Below, piece by piece: positions 16,809 to 26,087 of a DNA stretch of 64,000 nucleotides (within the stretch, counting starts at the first letter, position 1; the number at the start of each line of letters is the position of its first letter). Below the pieces are notes generated by a model, which worked only from the letters and a program-made list of their open reading frames with translations, made no database searches and had not been told where the DNA came from. Location: NCBI GenBank assembly GCA_002396485.1, contig DGXZ01000046.1:7935-71934 (forward strand), given 5' to 3'. This stretch comes from Spartobacteria bacterium UBA5019. GTDB lineage: Bacteria > Verrucomicrobiota > Verrucomicrobiia > Chthoniobacterales > Terrimicrobiaceae. The translations under genes and the position numbers were made by a program.

Positions 16809-18533
16809 TCAATCGGTCTTTGTGAGGTTGAAGACGCTCAGGGCCTCGCGGATTACCGCTCGACCGCTTTCGGCTTCGTCGAGGATGACGATGTCGGTTC
16901 CAACATTGCGGAGTTTATCGGCTTCGTTGCTGAATTTCGTTCGGGCGAGGATGGTGATGGAGGGGTTCCGCTCCCTTGCGAATTGGATGGCTGCTGCGAT
17001 TTCGGGTGTGGCGGGAAAAGTGAAGGCGACAATGCGGGCCTGATCGACGCAGCAGAGGTCCCAGACTTCAGGTTGGCGGGCATCGGCGAACAAGGCGGCT
17101 TTTCCATCGCTATGCAGTTCATGAATGGCCTCTGCGTTGAGATCTATGACCAGTGAGGGAATGCCTTCGTCGGCGAGGGAAGCGCAAAGTCCACGTCCCA
17201 CAGGACCATATCCGCAAATGATTGCATGGTTGGTCAGTCCCCGCACGCGCTCGGCGGGAGGCAGGGATGCGGCGGCGCGCCTCGGCAGGCGGGGAGTGTG
17301 CGCGTCGAGCCAGTTGCCAAGAGGCTGGGCGAAGCGCATGAGCACGGGAACCATGGCCATCGAGAGAGCCATGGCTGCCATGAGTGGATCGCTTATCGCA
17401 CTCGACCATGCCGCGACATCAGAGGTTTTTGTGAGAAGCACGAGGGAGAATTCCCCCGCGCTGCCGAGTCCGATGCCTGCGAAAACCGCCGCCCGCCAAC
17501 TCAATCCGATCATGCGGGCGATGAGTCCGATCAAGAGGGCTTTTCCGAGGATGATCCCGGCGGTCAGGGCCAGAATGAGTTGCCAAGAGGAAATGGCCTC
17601 ACGGAGATCGATTCCCAGGCCGACCGAGACAAAGAAAATCGTGAGGAACAAATCCTTGATTGGCGCAATGTCCGAAAGAATGCGGTGCTTGTAGATGCAC
17701 TCACTAACGGCAAGCCCGGCGACAAAGGCTCCTAGAATGAGGCTCAGATCCATAAGTGCGGCCAGAAAGGCCACTCCGATGCACAGCCCAGCCACGGTGA
17801 GGGTGAAAAGCTCGCGGCTGCGGGTATCCGCCACAGCGCGCAGCAGCCTGGGAATGACATAACGCGCAAGAAAGATGGCCAGCGCAATGAACGCAATGCC
17901 TTTGCCTAGGGTTAAAGCCAACATGGGTGCCATGGTATTTCCCTCACCTCCCACCACGAAGAGAGCGGGCATGAGCACAAGGAAGAGGATGACAAAGATG
18001 TCTTGAAAAATTGCCACCCCGAGGGCAAAGCGGGCGCCGGAACTCGCCGATATGCCCATGTCGTGATAGAGCTTCACACTGATGGCGGTTGAACTCAGCG
18101 CACACGCGACTGCCACGACCGCGACCATCGGCCAATCCAGACCGAAAAAGGAACGGGCTACGAGTCCCGCACCGAGCATCGTGACTCCGACTTGCACCGA
18201 GCCTCCCAGAAATGCATACCGCCGCAGGTGTTTCAACTCGCCGAGGGAGAATTCCATTCCGAGCACAAAGAGGAGGAGCATGACACCGATCTCCGACATG
18301 GAAGCCACCGCCTCCCTTGCCTGCTCGCCCGCCACGGCCTCGAGAAGGCCGGTATTCGCGATCGCAAGTCCGCACAGGAAATAGGCGACGAGCAAGGACT
18401 GCCGCAGCTTCAGTAGAACCAGGGACGCAAGCACCACGCCCACCAACATGAAGGCCAGCAAGGAAAACATCGGCGGCACACCCGCCGAGGCCAATGGTAC
18501 AAACACGCCCGTATGAGAAATAAAACTCTGCAT
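16809..18533 (-). CDS. KefB/CPA2-type cation:proton antiporter with TrkA-N domain
   Basis: A 574-residue inner-membrane protein. About 12 hydrophobic helices fill residues 20-400, with CPA2 blocks such as GVMLLLFVLGMEFSLGEL (near 82-99) and ALSSTAISVKLY. A cytoplasmic NAD-binding TrkA-N domain follows (about 430-550), starting HAIICGYGPVGRGL. Such proteins exchange K+ or Na+ for H+ under nucleotide or thiol control. There is no TrkA-C domain, and no KefF/KefG partner is adjacent. The C-terminus ends soon after the Rossmann domain, so glutathione gating cannot be assumed. Confidence 0.9.
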   Translation of the reverse strand: MQSFISHTGVFVPLASAGVPPMFSLLAFMLVGVVLASLVLLKLRQSLLVAYFLCGLAIANTGLLEAVAGEQAREAVASMSEIGVMLLLFVLGMEFSLGELKHLRRYAFLGGSVQVGVTMLGAGLVARSFFGLDWPMVAVVAVACALSSTAISVKLYHDMGISASSGARFALGVAIFQDIFVILFLVLMPALFVVGGEGNTMAPMLALTLGKGIAFIALAIFLARYVIPRLLRAVADTRSRELFTLTVAGLCIGVAFLAALMDLSLILGAFVAGLAVSECIYKHRILSDIAPIKDLFLTIFFVSVGLGIDLREAISSWQLILALTAGIILGKALLIGLIARMIGLSWRAAVFAGIGLGSAGEFSLVLLTKTSDVAAWSSAISDPLMAAMALSMAMVPVLMRFAQPLGNWLDAHTPRLPRRAAASLPPAERVRGLTNHAIICGYGPVGRGLCASLADEGIPSLVIDLNAEAIHELHSDGKAALFADARQPEVWDLCCVDQARIVAFTFPATPEIAAAIQFARERNPSITILARTKFSNEADKLRNVGTDIVILDEAESGRAVIREALSVFNLTKTD

Positions 18534-18590
18534 CCCTGTGCTCAGTCTCGCCGAGCCGCAGGGTATTTGCGAGCCGAAGATTGTCCGAGC

Positions 18591-19124
18591 TTATCTGTAG
18601 CGAATGATCGATGCGTCGATCGAGCGCAGGGTGAGCATTCCCACGCCCATGTAGCCGGGATTGAATGTCGGAAGGTATGTCGTGGATGTGCTGGTGCCGT
18701 ATTCCGAACGGCGAGCCGGGCCATCTGGTCCGCAATACCTGGAGTTGGCCGTGCCGAAGCTGTAAGTGGTCACGGGCACATAGGATGTGTAGCCCGGCAC
18801 ATAATAGTTGTAGGGCCGTTGCTCGGTATCCTCGTGAAGCATAATGGCGGCATCGCCCCCATGAAGGCGCGCGTTATACTGGATAGCCCGGATCATGAAG
18901 CCGTAACTGGAATTGGCGGTGAACGAGAGCCTGCCAATAACGCTGTAGGGACGGTCAGGCGGCTTGGAAAAGATGGGAACGCTGTAATCCTTCGGCTTTG
19001 GAGGAAAGACCTGCGCGGTGCTCGGGCGATAAAATTGAGAAGTGGAGGAAACGGACTCGCATCCACTCAGGATGATGGCGAGAGAAAGGGCCAACAGAAC
19101 GCGATGGAACGCAGGCTTAAGCAT
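18591..19124 (-). CDS. Putative outer-membrane lipoprotein
   Basis: A 177-residue protein with a signal peptide ending in the lipobox LSGC (cysteine near residue 21). The mature part is rich in Tyr, Ser, Pro and Thr and has the segment PPKPKDYSVPIFSKPPDRPYSVIGRLSF, followed by MIRAIQYNARLHGGDAAIML. This resembles small lipoproteins in which a YSVIGxL motif precedes an assembly-like fold. No specific function can be given. The ATG at 19124 puts the signal peptide at the N-terminus; longer frames do not. It lies between rfbA and the antiporter on the same strand. Confidence 0.75.
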   Translation of the reverse strand: MLKPAFHRVLLALSLAIILSGCESVSSTSQFYRPSTAQVFPPKPKDYSVPIFSKPPDRPYSVIGRLSFTANSSYGFMIRAIQYNARLHGGDAAIMLHEDTEQRPYNYYVPGYTSYVPVTTYSFGTANSRYCGPDGPARRSEYGTSTSTTYLPTFNPGYMGVGMLTLRSIDASIIRYR

Positions 19125-19174
19125 TTTGTAAATGCACCATAATCTAAAAACCCGTCCTCGCAAGGTGCGCGATT

Positions 19175-20077
19175 TTATTTCAAGAGTCGACGCAGATACG
19201 CTCCGTAGCTCGATTTGCCGAGGCGGGCGATCTGGGCTTCCAGTCCCGCCTGGTCGATCCATTTGTTGCGCAGGGCGATTTCCTCGAGACAGGCGATTTT
19301 CAAGCCTTGGCGGCGTTCGATGACACTGACGAATTCGGCAGCCTCCATCAGGGATTCATGCGTGCCGGTGTCGAGCCAGGCGGTGCCGCGGCCGAGTTGC
19401 TCGACTTGGAGTTTGCCTTCCTCGAGGTAGAGGCGGTTGAGGTCGGTGATTTCGAGTTCGCCACGGGCTGAGGGTTTCAAGTCGCGCGCGAGGCCGACTA
19501 CGCGGTCGTCGTAGAAATAGAGGCCCGGCACGGCGAAGTTCGACTTCGGCTTGGCAGGCTTCTCTTCGATCGAGACGACGCGTCCATCGGGTGCGAATTC
19601 CACGACGCCGTAGGCAGTCGGTTCCGCGACATGGTAGCCGAAAATTGTGGCTCCCTCGCGACGCGCATCAGCGGCTTCGATGGCCTCCACAAAGTTTTGA
19701 CCGTAGAAAATATTGTCACCCAGCACGAGGGCGGATGGGGCGTTTTTCACAAAGTCGGCACCGATGTGGAATGCCTGTGCAAGCCCCTCTGGACGCGGTT
19801 GGGCCGCGTAGCTCAGCGAAATACCGAACTGGTTGCCATCACCCAGCAGTCGCTGGAAGAGCGGCAAATCCTCCGGCGTGGAAATGAGCAAAATCTCGCG
19901 GATGCCTGCCAGCATGAGCACAGACAGCGGATAGTAAACCATCGGCTTGTCATACACGGGCATGAGCTGCTTGCTCACGGCGATGGTGAGCGGATAGAGC
20001 CGCGTCCCGGAGCCTCCAGCGAGAATGATGCCTTTGCGTTGTGTCGGGTTTTGCATGTCGGTGATGGTTTGAGGCAT
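19175..20077 (-). CDS. rfbA: Glucose-1-phosphate thymidylyltransferase
   Basis: An enzyme of about 300 residues that makes dTDP-glucose from glucose 1-phosphate and dTTP, the first step of dTDP-rhamnose synthesis. The nucleotide-binding signature [16 protein letters not shown] is at the N-terminus. [44 protein letters not shown] and [16 protein letters not shown] follow. The start is uncertain between TTG 20086 and ATGs at 20077 and 20056; only the last few residues before KGIILAGG are affected. The rfbB/C/D genes are not in this window. Confidence 0.94.
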   Translation of the reverse strand: MPQTITDMQNPTQRKGIILAGGSGTRLYPLTIAVSKQLMPVYDKPMVYYPLSVLMLAGIREILLISTPEDLPLFQRLLGDGNQFGISLSYAAQPRPEGLAQAFHIGADFVKNAPSALVLGDNIFYGQNFVEAIEAADARREGATIFGYHVAEPTAYGVVEFAPDGRVVSIEEKPAKPKSNFAVPGLYFYDDRVVGLARDLKPSARGELEITDLNRLYLEEGKLQVEQLGRGTAWLDTGTHESLMEAAEFVSVIERRQGLKIACLEEIALRNKWIDQAGLEAQIARLGKSSYGAYLRRLLK

Positions 20078-20128
20078 CTTAGACAATGGCTGTCGGAGTG
20101 CGATTTTTCACCCTTTTTTTAGGAGACT

Positions 20129-20779
20129 CTAAGGCGCAATCAATGCGGTGTCATCCACCAGGCCGACAGATCCATTGAAAAACCAAGCTAGGCGCTTGGG
20201 CGTGTGGACCGGTTTCGGAGGAGTGTTTGCTGCCCATGAGGTACCAACGACTCGGGGATGGAGGGCGTCTGCGTCGGAGAATCCCCAGGCTTCAACCGGG
20301 ATGGTTGCGAGTTTGAGCGGCTGAGTGGATGGAGATGTGGCGAGGTTGCCCCATGGAACGAGTGTTTGGTCGGCATCAACGACGCTCATGTTCATTACAT
20401 AGGTTCTTGCGGAATCGAGAAACGATGCGCTCACGGACTTGCGGTAGGCGGGCGGGACGAAGAGGGCTTCGACTTTTGGCGTAGTGGGCGTGGGAATGCC
20501 AAGAAAAGGAGACAACTCGCGCACGAGCCGTCCGCTCCGCGCGGGATCGAATTGTGCCAACTGGCCGGGCCAGAGCGGACCGGGGAGTTTGCCATCGTTG
20601 TCAGCGGCGAAAAGTGTGATCCCTGTCCCGATCTGCCGCATGTTGGAGACGGCCTTCGAGCGGTCGGAGGAAGCTCCAAGTTTCGAGAGGCCGCCCAGCG
20701 AGAGTGCTGCAAGAATGGCGACCACGGCCAAGACAGCGAGCAGCTCCACAAGTGTGAAGGCTCCGTCCAGCGTTCTCAC
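20129..20779 (-). CDS. Prepilin-type protein with C-terminal domain of unknown role
   Basis: A 216-residue protein opening with DGAFTLVELLAVLAVVAILAALSLGGL, a prepilin cleavage site with the conserved Glu. SKAVSNMRQIGTGITLFAADNDGKLPGP follows, the arrangement seen in the pseudopilin-like proteins abundant in PVC-group bacteria. The rest has no recognised motif. It overlaps the stop codon of the sugar dehydrogenase upstream by 4 bases, so the two are co-translated. It is the third isolated pseudopilin in the window and lacks any secretion machinery nearby. Confidence 0.82.
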   Translation of the reverse strand: MRTLDGAFTLVELLAVLAVVAILAALSLGGLSKLGASSDRSKAVSNMRQIGTGITLFAADNDGKLPGPLWPGQLAQFDPARSGRLVRELSPFLGIPTPTTPKVEALFVPPAYRKSVSASFLDSARTYVMNMSVVDADQTLVPWGNLATSPSTQPLKLATIPVEAWGFSDADALHPRVVGTSWAANTPPKPVHTPKRLAWFFNGSVGLVDDTALIAP

Positions 20780-22200
20780 TCCGCCGGCACCAACCGCACG
20801 ATACGGTCGGGTTGGTTGAGAACGATGTAGAGAAAGCCATCGGGTCCGGTGCGCACATCGCGGATGCGGCCGAGACCGGAAAGCAGAATCTCATCGGCGA
20901 CGACTTTTCCATTTTGGACCCGGATGCGGTGAAGCTCGCCTCGTAGGCCACCGGCGAAGAAGTCGTATTTCCAGTTGGGAAATTTGTAGCCCGTGTAGCA
21001 GGTGAGGCCACAGGCCGCGATCGAAGGCGTCCAGTGCAGGAGTGGTTGTTCCATGCCCTCTTTCGCCGTGAGGCCTGCGTTGAGCGGGCTGCCATCGTAG
21101 TTCATGCCGTGGCAGATGACTGGCCAGCCGTAGTTTGCACCTTTGCGGATGAGGTTGAATTCGTCCCCGCCGCGCGGGCCGTGCTCCGTCGAGTAGATCG
21201 CGTGGTCGCGCGGGTCGATTGTGAGCCCCTGCGGATTCCGGTGTCCGTAGCTCCAAATGCCGGGTATGGCTTTTTTGTCAGCTGCAAAGGGATTGTCCTC
21301 CGGGATGCGGCCATCTGGATAAACGCGATAGATTTTTCCATTCGGGCGAGAGGTGTCTTGAGCCTGCATGTTCCCGCCGCGCTCGCCGACGATAAAATAA
21401 AGATACCCGCCATCAAAAACCATGCGCGTTCCGAAATGCACTCCAGCAGACGTGTAAAAATCCGGCTCGGCTTGAAAAATAACCTCCTCGTCTGTCCAGG
21501 CATGATCGCGAATGCGCCCCCGCACGATTTTGAGCATGGCCCGTTTTTCGTCCCGAGGCAGCGGGTCTGCAAAGGCGAGGTAAATCCAGCCATCCGTCGC
21601 GTAATCCGGCGATATGGCAACATCGAGCATTCCGCCCTGAACCAGTTCGATGACTTGCGGAGTTCCATTCACCGGTTCCGGCAGAAGAGTTCCATCGGCA
21701 TCGATGATCCGCAGCGCGCCCGGGCGTTCGGTCACGAGGCGGCTTCCATCGGGAAGAAAAGCCAGGCTCCAAGGTGTTGTCAGGTCGGCATCAATGACGG
21801 GCTCGACCTTGTAAGCGTGCTCGATGGATCTGACGACACCGCCTTCTTTGGGCTGCGGAGGTGGCGAGGATTTGGTTTTGGTGGACTTTTCCTTTTCCCG
21901 TAGAAAAACCACGAGCGAGCGAATCTGCTCGGCGGAGAGGGTCTTCCCAAAGGCAGGCATGCCGAGGTCCGGCAGGCCATGAGAGATGACCCTCGCTATA
22001 TCGCCATCCGTGCTGCCGTGCTTCCACAAGCCATCAGCGAGGTTGCCTCCGAGCCCGCCCTCCAGGTTGAATGCATGGCAGGAGACGCAGCTTTCGAGAT
22101 AGAGTTCGTTTGCTTTGTCCGAGCTTGCAGAAACTCCCGTATCAGGAAGCGCTGCGAGTGCCAGACATGCTGCGAAGAACGCTGAGCGGGATGTTTTCAT
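20776..22200 (-). CDS. Cytochrome c / PQQ-dependent sugar dehydrogenase fusion
   Basis: A 474-residue periplasmic protein. A signal peptide covers about residues 1-25. A class I cytochrome c domain follows (about 28-108) with haem-binding CVSCH at 38-42 and probable ligand Met81 in LPDLGMPAF. After a Pro-rich linker comes a six-bladed propeller of the glucose/sorbosone dehydrogenase type: LTTPWSLAFLPDG, GGMLDVAISPDY, VHFGTRMVFD, GHRNPQGLTIDP, EHGPRGGDEFNLI, GLGRIRDVRTGPDG. Such enzymes oxidise sugars with PQQ; the fused haem would accept the electrons. The substrate is unknown, and no PQQ synthesis genes are in the window. Confidence 0.9.
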   Translation of the reverse strand: MKTSRSAFFAACLALAALPDTGVSASSDKANELYLESCVSCHAFNLEGGLGGNLADGLWKHGSTDGDIARVISHGLPDLGMPAFGKTLSAEQIRSLVVFLREKEKSTKTKSSPPPQPKEGGVVRSIEHAYKVEPVIDADLTTPWSLAFLPDGSRLVTERPGALRIIDADGTLLPEPVNGTPQVIELVQGGMLDVAISPDYATDGWIYLAFADPLPRDEKRAMLKIVRGRIRDHAWTDEEVIFQAEPDFYTSAGVHFGTRMVFDGGYLYFIVGERGGNMQAQDTSRPNGKIYRVYPDGRIPEDNPFAADKKAIPGIWSYGHRNPQGLTIDPRDHAIYSTEHGPRGGDEFNLIRKGANYGWPVICHGMNYDGSPLNAGLTAKEGMEQPLLHWTPSIAACGLTCYTGYKFPNWKYDFFAGGLRGELHRIRVQNGKVVADEILLSGLGRIRDVRTGPDGFLYIVLNQPDRIVRLVPAE

Positions 22201-22232
22201 GGGGAGAGCTGTTTTGCTGCTGAAACGAAGAC

Positions 22233-22508
<276 letters not shown>

Positions 22509-22515
22509 GGTGAGG

Positions 22516-22632
22516 AGTTTTAAGTTTTAAGGATTAAGTTTTAAGTGGAGTGGTTGTGGAGATTTATTTGTCTTGGGTGTTGGCTCGTCGGTTGGTGAGT
22601 CTTAAAACTTACAAACTTAAGACTTAAAACTT
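22516..22632. repeat. Pair of inverted 7-bp-periodic AT-rich arrays
   Basis: The left array repeats AGTTTTA-like heptamers (22516-22546: AGTTTTA, AGTTTTA, AGGATTA, AGTTTTA). The right array (22601-22632) repeats CTTAAAA-like units in the opposite sense. Together they form an inverted repeat of about 25 bases around 60 bases of spacer. The right array runs into the last codons of the threonine-synthase-like gene. The left array read on the minus strand matches a segment at 26061-26085 in 24 of 25 positions. Confidence 0.7.
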
Positions 22633-23906
22633 CCTTCCAGGACCGCCGCGTCGTTGGCGATGAGGGCTTCGAATTCGCGCAGGCTTGGGTTGATGACACG
22701 GGGTTCGCCGCAGTGGCCGTGAATGGCTTCCTGGGTTTTGAGTCCGTGACCTGTGATGCAGAGGACGATGCTCTCGTTGCGCGGAATTTTTCCGCTTTCG
22801 ATGAGCTTGCGGGCGCAGGCGACCGTCACGCCTCCGGCGGTCTCTGCAAAAATACCGGCGTATTCGGCGAGGTCGCGGATGCCGCGAATTACTTCTTCAT
22901 CCGAGCAATCGTCGGCACTTCCTCCCGTTTCATTCATGCTGCGGATGGCGTAATAGCCGTCCGCTGGAGTGCCGATGGCGAGGGATTTCACGATAGTGTC
23001 CGGTTTTGAGACCGGTTTGACGATGTCGCTGTTTTTCTTCTTGGCCTCGGAGATCGGAGAGCATCCGCTGGCTTGCGCCCCGTGGACGGAGAAGGGTTGC
23101 TCGTCGAGGATGCCAACTTTGATGAATTCCTTGTAGGCTTTGTGAATCTTGGTGAGAAGCGAGCCGCTGGCCATCGGGATGACTGTGTGGCGCGGGAGCT
23201 TCCAGCCGAGTTGCTCGGCGATTTCGAAGCCCATGCTTTTGGATCCCTCCGCGTAGTAGGGGCGGAGGTTCACATTCACGAAACCCCAGCCATACTTGCC
23301 GGCGATTTCGGAGCACAGGCGGTTCACCTGATCGTAGGCACCTTGGATGCCGATGACCTGTGTGCCATAGACAAGCGAGCCGACGATTTTGCTTTTTTCC
23401 AGATTTGCGGGAATCAGGACATAACTGGTGAGTCCGGCGGCGGCGGCATTGGCAGCCACGGAGTTGGCCAGGTTGCCAGTGGAGGCGCAGGCGACGATTT
23501 TGAAGCCCAGTTCGCAGGCGCGGCTGAGAGCAACGGATACCACGCGGTCTTTAAAGGAAAGGGTGGGGTAGTTGACCGTGTCGTTCTTGATGTAAAGTTC
23601 TTCAACCCCAAGTTCCTTTGCGAGGCGGTCGGCCCTGACAAGCGGGGTGAAACCAACCTGCGCTCCGACGGTGGGCTGGCCATCGATCGGCAGCAACTCG
23701 CGGTAGCGCCACATCGTCTGCGGACGCGATGCGATGACCTCTCGGTTGATGTGCTTGGCAATGAGGTCGTAGTCGTAAGCGGCTTCAAGGGGGCCAAAAT
23801 CAAACTCGCAGATGTGGATTGCCTCTTTCGGATAAAGACGCCCGCACTCCCGGCATTTCAGGTTTGAAAAGAATGTCTGTTGTTCGCTCATGTTCGGATT
23901 TTTCAT
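22617..23906 (-). CDS. Threonine-synthase-like PLP enzyme paired with a CysO-like carrier
   Basis: A 429-residue fold-type II PLP enzyme. An N-terminal zinc-ribbon-like segment (LKCRECGRLYPKEAIHICEF) precedes the catalytic domain. The PLP lysine is in LSFKDRVVSVAL (near 118), the phosphate-contact loop is ASTGNLANSVAANAA, and a C-terminal ITGHGLK is present. Standard annotation would be threonine synthase. However, a second thrC lies in the hom-lysC operon of this window, and this copy adjoins a CysO-like carrier. Cysteine or homocysteine synthesis from a phosphorylated acceptor is therefore a serious alternative. The last codons fall inside an AT-rich repeat array. The start could be 23906 or 23891. 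Confidence 0.82.
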   Translation of the reverse strand: MKNPNMSEQQTFFSNLKCRECGRLYPKEAIHICEFDFGPLEAAYDYDLIAKHINREVIASRPQTMWRYRELLPIDGQPTVGAQVGFTPLVRADRLAKELGVEELYIKNDTVNYPTLSFKDRVVSVALSRACELGFKIVACASTGNLANSVAANAAAAGLTSYVLIPANLEKSKIVGSLVYGTQVIGIQGAYDQVNRLCSEIAGKYGWGFVNVNLRPYYAEGSKSMGFEIAEQLGWKLPRHTVIPMASGSLLTKIHKAYKEFIKVGILDEQPFSVHGAQASGCSPISEAKKKNSDIVKPVSKPDTIVKSLAIGTPADGYYAIRSMNETGGSADDCSDEEVIRGIRDLAEYAGIFAETAGGVTVACARKLIESGKIPRNESIVLCITGHGLKTQEAIHGHCGEPRVINPSLREFEALIANDAAVLEGSFKS

Positions 23907-24219
23907 TCCTCAACGAGAGTGGACGAGTGACAGGACATCTGCGGATTGGCTAATGTCCCTCTCATCTTTCCCGGTTCGTCGCTTTCGCGATTTCCCCGAG
24001 CTGGATTTGGCACCTGGGCCTGGGTGGGATGTTTGCACATCGCACTTCAGCGGTTGCCGTGGCTTCATAGGGCCAGTCCCTCTGCCACTCTCGATAAGAT
24101 GGTGAATTATTTGGCGGCGGGTCGGGTTTTCGTCAAGGGGAAAATTTCGACTATCCTGCTTTTGTCATCGCGCGCACTCGGGTGAGGGTGTTGATTGGCG
24201 ACGGATTTAACCAATTTCC
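23907..24219. other. Intergenic region with no recognised feature
   Basis: About 310 bases between divergent genes (threonine-synthase-like and acyltransferase). Short reading frames exist on both strands, but none has a plausible start, a motif or coding-like composition. No RNA structure, repeat or clear promoter hexamers were recognised. It presumably holds the promoters of both flanking genes. Confidence 0.6.
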
Positions 24220-24750
24220 ATGGACCTTTCGCGTTACCAGAATCTTGAATTTTCCCGAGGCGTTCCTTTTTGGAAGGAATTGCTGTGGTGGTTTGCAAGG
24301 ACGATTTTTTTCGAGCCATGGTTTCCCCAGCCCTCCCGCCTCCGTTGTGCGGTCCTGCGCGCATTCGGTGCCAAACTCGGGAGGGGTGTGGTGATCCGTT
24401 CCCAGGTGAACATCAATTTCCCATGGCGTCTCGAAATCGGCGATCATGTCTGGATCGGCGAGGAGGTGATGATTCTGAGTCTGGACCGAGTGCGCATCGG
24501 ATCGCATGTGTGCATTTCGCAGCGGGCGTTTCTTTGCACGGGGTCGCACCAATTCAAAAAGGAAACATTCGATCTCGTCACCAAGCCCATCTCCATCGAG
24601 GACGGCTGCTGGATCGCAGCGGGGGCCTTTATTGGGCCTGGTGTCACTCTACGGCGCAATACGGTTTGCGCGGCCGGGGCCGTTGTAATGAGGAACGCCG
24701 GGCCGGATGTTGTGCTCGCGGGAAATCCTGCCATTGCGCGTGAGAATTGA
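24220..24750 (+). CDS. Left-handed beta-helix acyltransferase (WcaF-like)
   Basis: A 176-residue hexapeptide-repeat transferase. An amphipathic N-terminal part (WKELLWWFARTIFFEPWF...LRAFGAKLGRGVVIR) leads into beta-helix coils: INFPWRLEIGDHVWIGEEVMI, VRIGSHVCISQRAFLCTGSH (with the catalytic-type His) and ISIEDGCWIAAGAFIGPGVTL. It ends in AGNPA, as in WcaF/NodL-like sugar O-acetyltransferases. These use acetyl-CoA to modify exopolysaccharide or LPS sugars. No polysaccharide gene cluster surrounds it, so the acceptor is unknown. Confidence 0.85.
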   Translation: MDLSRYQNLEFSRGVPFWKELLWWFARTIFFEPWFPQPSRLRCAVLRAFGAKLGRGVVIRSQVNINFPWRLEIGDHVWIGEEVMILSLDRVRIGSHVCISQRAFLCTGSHQFKKETFDLVTKPISIEDGCWIAAGAFIGPGVTLRRNTVCAAGAVVMRNAGPDVVLAGNPAIAREN

Positions 24751-24834
24751 TTTGCGGCTTTGCAGGAGGGGTTGAAACAGGCAGAGTCCCGCGATGATTT
24801 TCAGGATTTCGCTTCAAGGGAGGTTCGTCGCGTG

Positions 24835-26073
24835 ATGCAGGTATTGCCGGGTTTCCGCGATTTTTATCCCGAAGAGTGTGCCAGACGGAACTACATCGTG
24901 GCGACTTGGCGTGATGTTGCGAAGCGCTACGGGTTTGTGGAATTCGACGGCCCTGTGCTCGAAAGCACGGACCTCTATCGCAAGAAGAACGAGGAGGGGG
25001 CTGAGATTCTTGAGCAACTTTATTCGTTCACCGATCGCGGTGGTCGCGAGGTCGCCTTGAGGCCCGAAATGACTCCCACCCTTGCGCGGATGGTTGCCGC
25101 CCGCGAGAAGCACTATCGCAAGCCGATGAAGTGGTTTTGTGTCTCGAATTTCTTCCGCCACGAGCGCCAGCAGAAAGGCCGCCTGCGCGAGTTTTTGCAG
25201 TTCAATGCGGACATCATTGGCGAGAGTTCGCCGCAGGCGGATGCCGAAATCATAGCCTTGGCGATCGATCTCATGCGGGCGTTCGGCTTCACGGCCGAGA
25301 ACTTCGTGGTGCGCCTCAGCGACCGCAAGGCGTGGATGGATTTTTTGACACCACGTGGCTGCGACGAAGCGTCCTCCCGCATCGCGCTCGCCTGCGCTGA
25401 CAAGCTTGAGCGTGAGACTGAAGAAAAGCTCAATGCAAAACTCGCCCCCGCCGGCCTCACCGTTGCCGATCTCAAGGCTTTCATTGCCGGAGGCAGTCCC
25501 GAGGCTTTTGCTCCTGTGCTCGAAGCCCTCGCCGCGCGTGGCCTTACCGGCTTCGTGCAGCCCGACCTCTCGATTGTGCGCGGCCTCGCTTATTACACGG
25601 GAGTTGTCTTTGAAATTTTCGACCGCTCCAAAAACCTGCGCGCCTTGGCGGGCGGCGGCCGTTACGACGGGCTCATCAAAGGCCTCAGCGACGGCCATGT
25701 GGATCTACCGGCCATCGGATTCGGTATGGGCGATGTTGTGCTCGGCCACCTCATTGACGAAACGCCTGCCTCTGCCGCCCAACTTCAATCGGCACTCGCC
25801 GCCTCATGCGACGTCTATGTCATCATTGCGGATGAATCCAAGCGCACCGAGGCACTCCACATCGTCCAATCCTGCCGAGAACTCGGCCTCTCCACCGATT
25901 TTCCCCTCAAATCCGCCAAAATCGGAAAGCAATTCCAAGAAGCCGAAAACCTCGGCGCCCGCAACGCCATCGTGGTCGGCCAGGAATGGCCGCTCGTAAA
26001 ACTCAAACACCTCTCCACCCGCACCGAGGAATCCCTCGACCACAGCGCGCTGGCCACGAAACTTAAAACTTAA
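24835..26073 (+). CDS. hisS: Histidyl-tRNA synthetase
   Basis: A 412-residue class II synthetase. Motif 1 lies in the N-terminal part (LPGFRDFYPEECARRNYI...). Motif 2 reads CVSNFFRHERQQKGRLREFLQFNADIIG. Of the two HisRS-specific motifs, one is clear (GLAYYTGVVFEIFD, near 270), and motif 3 has GGGRYDGL...IGFGMGDVVL. The C-terminal anticodon-binding domain follows from about residue 325. The start at 24835 puts MQVLPGFRDFYPEE at the N-terminus and has AGGGAGGTT-like purines upstream; earlier in-frame starts add unconserved residues. It is followed 14 bases later by aspS, a common pairing. Confidence 0.96.
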   Translation: MQVLPGFRDFYPEECARRNYIVATWRDVAKRYGFVEFDGPVLESTDLYRKKNEEGAEILEQLYSFTDRGGREVALRPEMTPTLARMVAAREKHYRKPMKWFCVSNFFRHERQQKGRLREFLQFNADIIGESSPQADAEIIALAIDLMRAFGFTAENFVVRLSDRKAWMDFLTPRGCDEASSRIALACADKLERETEEKLNAKLAPAGLTVADLKAFIAGGSPEAFAPVLEALAARGLTGFVQPDLSIVRGLAYYTGVVFEIFDRSKNLRALAGGGRYDGLIKGLSDGHVDLPAIGFGMGDVVLGHLIDETPASAAQLQSALAASCDVYVIIADESKRTEALHIVQSCRELGLSTDFPLKSAKIGKQFQEAENLGARNAIVVGQEWPLVKLKHLSTRTEESLDHSALATKLKT

Positions 26074-26085
26074 TCCCTAAAACTT
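26061..26085 (+). repeat. AT-rich 7-bp-periodic repeat in the hisS-aspS junction
   Basis: ACTTAAA, ACTTAAT, CCCTAAA and ACTT follow each other at 7-base spacing, covering the last hisS codons, the stop and nearly the whole spacer to aspS. It differs at one position in 25 from the minus-strand reading of the array at 22522-22546. It replaces the place where an aspS ribosome-binding site would be expected. Confidence 0.65.
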
Positions 26086-26087
26086 CC

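Noticed and set aside
22509..22616. Riboswitch or T-box upstream of the CysO-like gene
   Set aside because: The structure is explained by the inverted AT-rich arrays; no conserved riboswitch core was seen.
23890..24364. Several short frames in the gap before the acyltransferase
   Set aside because: They lie on both strands, overlap known genes or each other, and lack ribosome-binding sites and recognisable features.
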